NCBI GenBank assembly: GCA_012798935.1
Contig: JAAZMG010000095.1
Coordinates: 1 to 48,585, forward strand
Origin: Tissierellia bacterium
GTDB taxonomy: Bacteria; Bacillota; Clostridia; Tissierellales; Tepidimicrobiaceae
Reading direction: 5' to 3'
Length of the DNA: 48,585 bases
Position 1 is the first letter of the stretch. Each line of letters begins with the position of its first letter. Shown in pieces: positions 16,024-22,848 of this stretch. A program made the position numbers and the translations under genes. The notes below the pieces were generated by a model. The model was given only the letters and a program-made list of their open reading frames with translations. It was not told the DNA's origin and did not search any database.

Positions 16024-16052
16024 ACTCAGTTATATAGAAAAGAGGAATAGAA

Positions 16053-17030
16053 ATGCATGATATACCATTAATACTTGAAGACTACTTAAATTATATGGAA
16101 ACTATTAAAGGGGTATCTCCTAATACCACAAAAGAATATTTCTTTGACTTGCGTACATTCTTTAGATTTATTAAACTTCGATATAAACTTGTAGATAAAA
16201 ATACTCCTTTTGAAGAAATTAAGATTGATGATATTGACATTAAGTTAATTAACAAAATTAATTTGCAAGATTTACACGCCTTTATATCCTATGCAGATAA
16301 AAATAGAGATAATGGAAATTCTGCAAAATCAAGAAAAGTAGCAAGTTTAAGATCATTTTTCAACTACCTCTATACTAAAGTTAATTTAATTTCTAAAAAT
16401 CCTGCAGGCAACCTAGAATCCCCTAAAACTAGCGCTAGGCAACCTATATATTTAACTTTGGAGGAATGTGATAAATTATTAAACACTATATTAAAAAATA
16501 AAAATAAGATATTTAGAAAACGTGATTATGCTATAGTTATGTTATTTTTAAATTGTGGTTTAAGATTATCAGAATTGTCTAGTATTGATATAAATAAAAT
16601 AAAAAGCGATACCTTAACCGTAGTTGGAAAAGGAAATAAGGAAAGAACTATTTATTTAAACCAATCCTGTATCAATGCAATAAATGATTATATTGCAGTA
16701 AGACCTAAGGATGCTTTGGATAATGAAGCTTTATTTTTAAGTATGAGAAAACAGCGAATGAGTAATAGGGCTATCCAACACATGATAGATAAATATCTTG
16801 GACAAGCCGGATTCGATATCTCTATTTATTCTACCCATAAGCTTAGACATACTGCTGCTACTTTAATGTACAAGCATGGTAATGTAGATATAAGAGCTTT
16901 ACAAGAGATACTTGGTCATGAAAGTGTATCAACAACCCAGATATATACTCATATTGATGATGAAAGATTAAGAGAAGCTGTTAAAAGTAATCCTTTAGGG
17001 AATATAAAACCTGAAGAAAGAAAAGAGTAG
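16053..17030 (+). CDS. XerC/XerD-family tyrosine recombinase
   Basis: The 325-residue site-specific recombinase has an N-terminal SAM-like core-binding domain (about 5-115). The C-terminal catalytic domain has all expected residues: R171 (GLRLSEL), K193 (VGKGNKER), H262 and R265 (HKLRH), H289 (LGHES) and nucleophile Y298. Sequence and length fit chromosomal Xer proteins that resolve chromosome dimers at dif rather than phage integrases. AGAGGA precedes the ATG. Neighbours are lexA and yneA, with no phage, transposon or att-like duplication visible. Which Xer role it fills (XerC, XerD or a third paralogue) is open. Confidence 0.88.
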   Translation: MHDIPLILEDYLNYMETIKGVSPNTTKEYFFDLRTFFRFIKLRYKLVDKNTPFEEIKIDDIDIKLINKINLQDLHAFISYADKNRDNGNSAKSRKVASLRSFFNYLYTKVNLISKNPAGNLESPKTSARQPIYLTLEECDKLLNTILKNKNKIFRKRDYAIVMLFLNCGLRLSELSSIDINKIKSDTLTVVGKGNKERTIYLNQSCINAINDYIAVRPKDALDNEALFLSMRKQRMSNRAIQHMIDKYLGQAGFDISIYSTHKLRHTAATLMYKHGNVDIRALQEILGHESVSTTQIYTHIDDERLREAVKSNPLGNIKPEERKE

Positions 17031-17074
17031 ATAGAAAATAAAATAATATAGCTGCCTACTCTATAAAATATAAG

Positions 17075-17106
17075 CAAAATAATATACTTTCAAAATAATA
17101 TACTTT
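17075..17106. repeat. Tandem duplication of a 16-bp unit
   Basis: CAAAATAATATACTTT occurs twice back to back (17075-17090, 17091-17106) between the recombinase stop and the shared terminator. It looks like a replication-slippage product. Confidence 0.8.
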
Positions 17107-17117
17107 CATAGATAATA

Positions 17118-17163
17118 AAAAAAGCCTAAAGGAATTTACTAGTAAATTCCTTTAGGCTTTTTT
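17118..17163. terminator. Bidirectional terminator between the recombinase gene and yneA
   Basis: A perfect 46-nt palindrome (arms 17118-17140 and 17141-17163) has A-runs on one side and T-runs on the other, so it can end transcription from both converging genes. Confidence 0.88.
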
Positions 17164-17166
17164 CTT

Positions 17167-17487
17167 TTATTTAGAGTTGTATTTGATAGGTATTTTTATT
17201 AGATCCCCAGGATAAATATTTGCGCTTTCCATGTTGTTAAATTGTATTATTTCAAATACCATTTTTCTTACATCATAATCCTCCGGCATATTGTTTATTG
17301 CAATATTCCATAAAGTATCTCCTCGTACTACTTTCACTTTTACATAATTTCCCTCACCCTCATATGTAGAACTATAAACCTTGTTATCTTTAACAAATAA
17401 CAAAACTATAAACATAGCCATAGTGAATACTAATAATAAAAATGATATAAATTTTCTTTTGTTTGCTATTTTATATTTCTTTTTCAT
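17167..17487 (-). CDS. yneA: YneA-like SOS cell-division inhibitor (LysM protein)
   Basis: The 106-residue protein has a cytoplasmic basic N-terminus, one membrane helix (FISFLLLVFTMAMFIVLLFV, about residues 13-32) and a C-terminal LysM domain (VVRGDTLWNIA to IYPGDLIKIPI, about 53-100). This matches the architecture and size of B. subtilis YneA, which delays septation during the SOS response. Identification is reinforced by the divergent lexA gene and the LexA-like sites over its promoter. A generic LysM protein is the alternative, but the location argues for YneA. Confidence 0.85.
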   Translation of the reverse strand: MKKKYKIANKRKFISFLLLVFTMAMFIVLLFVKDNKVYSSTYEGEGNYVKVKVVRGDTLWNIAINNMPEDYDVRKMVFEIIQFNNMESANIYPGDLIKIPIKYNSK

Positions 17488-17500
17488 AATACCACCTCTC

Positions 17501-17512
17501 GTACATAAGTTC
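17501..17512. promoter_or_regulatory. LexA-like half-conserved site A (yneA leader)
   Basis: GTAC-ATAA-GTTC differs from GAAC-N4-GTTC at one position. It lies just upstream of the yneA ribosome site, within the transcribed leader. Confidence 0.45.
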
Positions 17513-17513
17513 T

Positions 17514-17525
17514 AAACGTCTGTTC
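17514..17525. promoter_or_regulatory. LexA-like site B at the yneA transcription start
   Basis: AAAC-GTCT-GTTC has one mismatch to the LexA core. It falls at the predicted yneA start (near 17528). Confidence 0.55.
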
Positions 17526-17534
17526 TGTAATTAT

Positions 17535-17563
17535 ATTATACGCAAACACCCGTTCTTTGTCAA
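17535..17563 (-). promoter_or_regulatory. Consensus sigma-A promoter of yneA
   Basis: Read on the - strand, TTGACA (17558-17563), a 17-bp spacer and TATAAT (17535-17540) form a full-consensus promoter. Such strength is expected only under tight repression, which the overlapping LexA-like sites would provide. Confidence 0.85.
17544..17555. promoter_or_regulatory. LexA-like site C within the yneA promoter spacer
   Basis: AAAC-ACCC-GTTC has one mismatch to the LexA core and sits exactly between the -35 and -10 boxes of yneA. Confidence 0.6.
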
Positions 17564-17580
17564 TGGTTATTTTGAAAAAA

Positions 17581-17592
17581 GAACTTTTGTTT
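17581..17592. promoter_or_regulatory. LexA-like site D at the lexA -35 box
   Basis: GAAC-TTTT-GTTT matches the relaxed Gram-positive LexA box and overlaps the first two bases of the lexA -35 element, consistent with autorepression. Confidence 0.65.
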
Positions 17593-17619
17593 GATTCTTT
17601 AATATATCTATGATATAAT
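17591..17619 (+). promoter_or_regulatory. Sigma-A promoter of lexA
   Basis: TTGATT (17591-17596), a 17-bp spacer and TATAAT (17614-17619) predict a start near 17626 and a leader of about 145 nt before lexA. Confidence 0.7.
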
Positions 17620-17771
17620 TAGTAATAATCTTTAAACTATACCCTATCATTAAAAAGTAAGCTAAGTATTAGATACATATAAACAAACATTTAGAATAAT
17701 AAGTATGAAAAACTATGGATATTAATTATGTAAAGTAAATTTCTATAGATATATTATGGGAGGTGTTTTAA

Positions 17772-18389
17772 ATGTACGAAGACTTAACCCAAAAACAAAT
17801 TGAAATTTTATATTATATTAAGAATCAAGTGCAAAAACAAGGCTATCCACCGTCTGTAAGAGAAATTTGTAAAGGTGTTAATTTAAAGTCAACTTCTACT
17901 GTGCATAATCACTTGGAAAAATTAGAAATGAAAGGCTATATTAGAAAAGATCCTACTAAACCAAGAGCTATCGAAATTTTAGATAAGGATGAAAACTCTT
18001 TATTTGCACCTAAAAAAACTGTTGATATACCTATTATTGGCAAGGTTACTGCTGGTCAACCAATTCTAGCAGTAGAACATATTGAAGATACATACCCAGT
18101 TCCTATAGATATGGCTGAACGGGGCCCTCTATTCATATTAAAAGTTCAAGGTGATAGTATGATAAATGCGGGAATTTTAAATGATGATTATGTTCTTGTA
18201 AAACAGCAAAATCAAGCTGTAAATGGAGATATTGTAGTGGCATTACTAGAAGATGAAGCTACCATAAAGAGGTTTTTTAAGGAAAAAGACCATATACGTT
18301 TACAACCTGAAAATGAATCTATGTCACCAATACTGACTAAGAATGTAATGGTTCTCGGAAAAGTAATTGGATTGTATAGAAGAATATAG
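17772..18389 (+). CDS. lexA: SOS repressor LexA
   Basis: The 205-residue repressor of the DNA-damage regulon has an N-terminal winged-helix DNA-binding domain (about 1-70, SVREICKGVNLKSTSTVHNHL). The self-cleavage site A94-G95 lies in GKVTAGQP, and the S24-peptidase dyad is S129 (GDSM) and K166 (EATIKRF). GGGAGG precedes the ATG. It diverges from yneA as in Bacillus, and LexA-like sites lie between them and before recA. It converges with the ynbB operon at a shared terminator. Confidence 0.97.
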   Translation: MYEDLTQKQIEILYYIKNQVQKQGYPPSVREICKGVNLKSTSTVHNHLEKLEMKGYIRKDPTKPRAIEILDKDENSLFAPKKTVDIPIIGKVTAGQPILAVEHIEDTYPVPIDMAERGPLFILKVQGDSMINAGILNDDYVLVKQQNQAVNGDIVVALLEDEATIKRFFKEKDHIRLQPENESMSPILTKNVMVLGKVIGLYRRI

Positions 18390-18407
18390 CTTTGTCTATT
18401 AATTAAT

Positions 18408-18440
18408 AAAAAGCTAACCATTTTATTGGGTTAGCTTTTT
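18408..18440. terminator. Bidirectional terminator between lexA and ynbB
   Basis: AAAAAGCTAACC (18408-18419) pairs with GGTTAGCTTTTT (18429-18440). T-runs exist in both directions. The ynbB stop codon lies in the loop. Confidence 0.85.
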
Positions 18441-19727
18441 ATTATCTATTAAATTATTAATATATAAATTATTTAAAGATTTCATTACACCTAATTTGCA
18501 ATGCTCATAGGTTAAACCACCTTGATAATAGGCAAAATAAGGCTCCCTCATTGGTCCATCAGCACTTAACTCTATAGAAGAACCATCTATAAAACCTCCT
18601 GCTGCCATAATAACCTTATCTTCATAGCCTGGCATATCCCATGGAATAGGCGTTACATAGGAGTCTACTACAGATGCATTTTGAATCCCCTTGCAAAATT
18701 CAATAACCCTATCTGGCGAATTAAATTTTACAGCTTGAATAATATCACTTCTAGTATCATGGATTTCAGGTACAATATCAAATCCTAACTCCTTATAAAC
18801 TATTCCAACTAATAAAGCTCCTTTCACAGCTTCTGAAACTATATGAGGTGCCAAATAAAACCCTTGTAATGTAGTTCGTGTGGTTCCGAAGGTCAATCCA
18901 CAATCTTTGCCTAATCCTGGTGCTGTACTTCTGTTAGCAACCTGTTCCACTAAATTAGATTTTCCTACTATATACCCTCCTGCTAATGCTAATCCTCCTC
19001 CAGGATTTTTAATCAATGATCCTGCCGTTATATCAGCACCTATATCCGTTGGTTCTCTTTTTTCTAAAAATTCACCATAACAGTTATCCACCATAATAAT
19101 AACATCTTTATTTTTACTTTTAATTTTTTCAATAACTTCTTCCATTTCATCTATAGTTATGGCTTTCCTATCGCTATAACCTGTAGATCTTTGTATAAGT
19201 AAGACTTTAGTATTATTAGATATATTTTTTAATACTTTCTCTACATCCATTTTCCCATTTTTTAAAGCTATTTCTTTATAATTTATACCATATTCTAGTA
19301 AAGTACCATTTTGGTTTCCCTTTACGCCGATTATTTTTTGCAATGTATCATATGGACTTCCAGTTATGGATATAAGCTCATCATTTGGCCTTAATAGTCC
19401 AGATAAAGTTAATGTAATAGCATGGGTACCCGATGCTATTGTTGGCCTAACTAGAGCATCTTCAGTATTAAAAACCATAGCATAAATTTCTTCTACCTTA
19501 TCCCTACCTATATCTCCATATCCATATCCAGTAGTCCAACTAAAATCCGTAGAACTAAGTCTAGCTTCTTGCATACTTTTAATTACCTTATATTGATTAT
19601 ATTCTTTTATCTCATCAATTCCGTTAAATTTTTTATTTATTAATTTTTCTTTTGAATTTACAAAATTAATAACTTCTTCTTTAATTTTAAATTGTTTACA
19701 TAATATATTTATTGTCCCCTTTTCCAT
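18423..19727 (-). CDS. ynbB: YnbB-like PLP enzyme (aluminium-resistance / methionine gamma-lyase family)
   Basis: The 434-residue protein is of PLP-dependent fold type I, in the Alum_res / Cys-Met-metabolism-like family. PLP-site motifs are RPTIASGTHAI (phosphate region), MVDNCYGEF (cofactor Asp) and AGSLIKNPGGG with the Schiff-base lysine. Homologues are annotated as aluminium resistance proteins or methionine gamma-lyases, but the reaction is not settled. B. subtilis ynbB lies in the same miaA-hfq neighbourhood. It is the last gene of a run of six on this strand. Confidence 0.88.
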   Translation of the reverse strand: MEKGTINILCKQFKIKEEVINFVNSKEKLINKKFNGIDEIKEYNQYKVIKSMQEARLSSTDFSWTTGYGYGDIGRDKVEEIYAMVFNTEDALVRPTIASGTHAITLTLSGLLRPNDELISITGSPYDTLQKIIGVKGNQNGTLLEYGINYKEIALKNGKMDVEKVLKNISNNTKVLLIQRSTGYSDRKAITIDEMEEVIEKIKSKNKDVIIMVDNCYGEFLEKREPTDIGADITAGSLIKNPGGGLALAGGYIVGKSNLVEQVANRSTAPGLGKDCGLTFGTTRTTLQGFYLAPHIVSEAVKGALLVGIVYKELGFDIVPEIHDTRSDIIQAVKFNSPDRVIEFCKGIQNASVVDSYVTPIPWDMPGYEDKVIMAAGGFIDGSSIELSADGPMREPYFAYYQGGLTYEHCKLGVMKSLNNLYINNLIDNKKLTQ

Positions 19728-19809
19728 AAATTACTCAACCTTTCTAATTTGAACTTCAAATACAAAAGCCCCCGATACAATATCAGAGACATTTGCCTAA
19801 TTAATAAAA

Positions 19810-20049
19810 TTATTCTTCAATTAAGTTTTTATCTACTAAATTAATTGGTGTACTTGGTATAATTGTCGATATAGCATGTTTATAGATAAGTTGCTGTTTT
19901 CCATCACTATCCAATATAATGGTATAATTATCAAATCCTTTTACTACACCTTTAATTTGGTATCCATTTATTAAGTAAATCGTAATACTTATATTTTCTT
20001 TTCTTGCTCTATTAAGAAAAGTATCTTGAAGATTGATTATTTGTCTCAT
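19810..20049 (-). CDS. hfq: RNA chaperone Hfq
   Basis: The 79-residue Sm-like hexamer former binds small RNAs and A-rich mRNA. Sm1 covers about residues 8-48 (QDTFLNRARKENISITIYLI and GFDNYTIILDS). Sm2 contains YKHAISTI, the Firmicute equivalent of the conserved YKHA motif. AAGGAGGG precedes the ATG. It follows miaA by 34 nt, the classical miaA-hfq order. Confidence 0.96.
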   Translation of the reverse strand: MRQIINLQDTFLNRARKENISITIYLINGYQIKGVVKGFDNYTIILDSDGKQQLIYKHAISTIIPSTPINLVDKNLIEE

Positions 20050-20083
20050 ATATTTCCCTCCTTTAGAAATTTATACTAATAAG

Positions 20084-21016
20084 TTATTTTATATAGCTAA
20101 TAATAGTTTCACTAATCTTTTCAATGGAATCATATTTATTAATATCAATCCACTTTATTCTATTATCTCTTCTGAACCATGTTAGTTGCCTTTTAGCATA
20201 TCTCCTTGTATTTCTTTTAAGCATTTCAATAGTTTCATCTAATTTTGTCTCTCCTTCTAAATAAGAGATAATTTCTTTATATCCAATACCTTGCATAGAT
20301 ACTAGATCCTTGCCATATCCCATATCCATTAATTTTCTGACCTCATCTATTAATCCTTCTTCAAGCATAAGATCAACTCTTCTATTAATACGGGAATATA
20401 GCTTAGCCCTATCCATAGTTAAACCAATCATAGTTAAATTATACTTATCCGTTTCTTTTCTAAAATTTTTATTATAATAAGACATAGGTTTGCCAGTTTC
20501 ATGATAGATTTCTAAAGCTCTAATTATTCTTTGTCTATCATTAATATTTATCCGATTTGCAGATACAGCATCAACTTTGGATAATTCATCATGTATATAT
20601 TGATTTCCATACATATCTGCTAAGTAATCATATTTTTTTCTAAATTCTTCATTTGCCTCTACTTTAGTAAAATTTAATTCATATACTATAGAGTTAAGAT
20701 ATAATCCTGTTCCTCCAACTAATATAGGTAGTTTATCACTTTTATTTATTTTTTCAATGTGTTTTTCAGCTTTGTTTTTAAAATCTGCTACAGTAAATTC
20801 TTCATCTGGATAGACCATATCTAACATATAGTGGGGTACATGATCCATTTCCTCTAATGTCACTTTAGCAGTGCCAATATCCATATACTTATATATTTGC
20901 ATGGAATCTGCCGATATTATTTCTCCATTTAGTTTTTTAGCTATATTTATAGATATAGTAGTTTTACCTATTGCCGTTGGTCCTATAATTACCAATAAAT
21001 CATCCTTATTTTCCAT
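20084..21016 (-). CDS. miaA: tRNA dimethylallyltransferase MiaA
   Basis: Adds the dimethylallyl group to A37 of tRNAs reading UNN codons. The product is the substrate of MiaB, encoded upstream in the same gene run. The 310-residue protein has P-loop GPTAIGKT (residues 12-19), ISADSMQIYKYMDIGTAK, GGTGLYLNS and a C-terminal RRYAKRQLTWFRRD region binding the tRNA backbone. It begins 17 nt after mutL. Confidence 0.97.
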   Translation of the reverse strand: MENKDDLLVIIGPTAIGKTTISINIAKKLNGEIISADSMQIYKYMDIGTAKVTLEEMDHVPHYMLDMVYPDEEFTVADFKNKAEKHIEKINKSDKLPILVGGTGLYLNSIVYELNFTKVEANEEFRKKYDYLADMYGNQYIHDELSKVDAVSANRININDRQRIIRALEIYHETGKPMSYYNKNFRKETDKYNLTMIGLTMDRAKLYSRINRRVDLMLEEGLIDEVRKLMDMGYGKDLVSMQGIGYKEIISYLEGETKLDETIEMLKRNTRRYAKRQLTWFRRDNRIKWIDINKYDSIEKISETIISYIK

Positions 21017-21033
21017 TTTGTTTGATCATCCTT

Positions 21034-22848
21034 TTACATAATTCTTTTAAACTCCTTTTCAAGTTCTTCTTTCGATACCTCAATAATTGTAGGCCTGCCA
21101 TGGGGACAGGTGTAAGGATTTTTTGTTTTGCTTAATTGTTCAAATAAACTTTTTATTTCAATATCTACTATTTTATCACCACTTTTAATAGCTTTAGTAC
21201 ATGCTATTTTTATTATTTTATCTAGCTTTACCTCATAACTACTTTTAATATCCAGCTTTATAGTATCAATTAACTCTAAAAATAACTTTTTAACTTCAGG
21301 TTTCCCAAATAATATTGGTACTCCTCTAATTATAACGCTATTGGTTCCAAACTCTTCTACTATAAATCCTAGTTTTCTTAAAAGTTCAATATTATCCATT
21401 ACGATTGCAACCTCTGTATTGGTTAACTCTATCACCTCAGGAGTTAAAAGATTTTGAGTTATCACTTTTTCATTTTCATATTCTTCCTTATATTTTTCAT
21501 ACATAATTCTTTCATGAGCAGCATGTTGATCTATAATAAGTAGTTTATTCAATTCAGAGTCTTCTGCTAGTATATAGGTAGAAAAAAGAATGCCTATAGG
21601 CCTGATCCTTTGCAAAATATCCCTCAATATATCATCCGCTTTTTCATTTGAAAACTCTTCATCAGTAGGTTTATCATCATATTTTAGTTTTTCTTCTATC
21701 ACTTTATTTATGCTACTCTTATGTTCGTTTATATCATAAAAAGTAGTATCAGGTCTTACTATGTTTTCATTTTCCACGAAACTTTTTTCAAAAAGAAGGG
21801 GCAATTCTTCTATTTGTTCTTTCTTCTTCTCCTTACTAAATAAAACTTCAGGAATAGATAGAGCATTTTTTAATGTTCTATCTATTACATAATCTAGCTC
21901 TTTATCTATTAGTTGTTGATTTATAAATTTAATTTGCTGTTTAGTAGGATGAATATTTACATCAATTAATGAAGGGTCTACATTGATGAACAATATAAAT
22001 ACCGGGAACTTATTAATAGGTATAATGGATTTATATTTATTCTCTATTAATCTAGATATATGATCATTTTTAATATACCTATTATTCACGTATAAATACT
22101 GGTGACTTCTATTGCCTCTATAAAAGGTATTGTTAGATATATATCCGGATATACTAAAATTTGAGCCTTCATAATCAATCCTAAGAAGGTTATCGCTAAA
22201 ATCCTTTCCTAATAAAGTATATATGTTAGAAATTAAATCATTATCTTTAGAAGTCTTTAATATAACTTTATTATCTTTAATATATTTAAAGGAAATATCA
22301 GAGTTTCCTAAAGCTAATTTATATACTATATCACTAATATGATTAGCTTCTATTATATGGCTTTTTAAAAATTTTTTCCTTACAGGAATATTATAAAATA
22401 TATCTTTAACTATCATAGTAGTTCCTTTAGGACAACCTACAGGTCTTTTTTTAATTACTTCCCCTTCTTCTACAAAAGCTTGAATTCCCAATAAATCATC
22501 ATCAGTCTTCGTAAGGACTTGAACTTTAGATACTGTAGATATACTTGCTAAAGCCTCGCCTCTAAATCCAAAGGACATAACCCTATATAGATCATCTACA
22601 TTAGATAGTTTACTTGTAGAGTGACGTTTAAATGCAATATCTAAATCTTCTTCAAGAATACCATCTCCATCATCTGTAACTCGAATATAGGATTTTCCTC
22701 CATTGTTTATTTCAATAACAATATTAGAAGAATTTGCATCTAACGAATTTTCGACAAGTTCTTTAATAATAGATGAAGGCCTTTCAATAATTTCCCCTGC
22801 TGCAATCTTTTGTATTGTTACCTCATCAAGTTCCTTTATTCTATTCAC
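21034..22848 (-). CDS. mutL: DNA mismatch repair protein MutL (endonuclease type)
   Basis: The 604-residue GHKL ATPase has N-terminal motifs ELVENSLDA, DDGDGI and SFGFRGEALASI. The C-terminal domain carries the nicking-endonuclease motif DQHAAHERIMYE and the zinc-site motif CPHGRPT. This is the MutH-independent type that nicks the strand itself. It starts at GTG 22848, giving the canonical MNRIKELDEVTIQKIAAGEI, and overlaps the end of mutS by 8 bases, indicating translational coupling. Confidence 0.97.
   Translation of the reverse strand: MNRIKELDEVTIQKIAAGEIIERPSSIIKELVENSLDANSSNIVIEINNGGKSYIRVTDDGDGILEEDLDIAFKRHSTSKLSNVDDLYRVMSFGFRGEALASISTVSKVQVLTKTDDDLLGIQAFVEEGEVIKKRPVGCPKGTTMIVKDIFYNIPVRKKFLKSHIIEANHISDIVYKLALGNSDISFKYIKDNKVILKTSKDNDLISNIYTLLGKDFSDNLLRIDYEGSNFSISGYISNNTFYRGNRSHQYLYVNNRYIKNDHISRLIENKYKSIIPINKFPVFILFINVDPSLIDVNIHPTKQQIKFINQQLIDKELDYVIDRTLKNALSIPEVLFSKEKKKEQIEELPLLFEKSFVENENIVRPDTTFYDINEHKSSINKVIEEKLKYDDKPTDEEFSNEKADDILRDILQRIRPIGILFSTYILAEDSELNKLLIIDQHAAHERIMYEKYKEEYENEKVITQNLLTPEVIELTNTEVAIVMDNIELLRKLGFIVEEFGTNSVIIRGVPILFGKPEVKKLFLELIDTIKLDIKSSYEVKLDKIIKIACTKAIKSGDKIVDIEIKSLFEQLSKTKNPYTCPHGRPTIIEVSKEELEKEFKRIM

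Noticed and set aside
16053..17030. Tyrosine recombinase as integrase of a prophage or genomic island
   Set aside because: The sequence is of Xer type, the neighbours are core genes, and no phage genes, tRNA or att-like direct repeats were seen.
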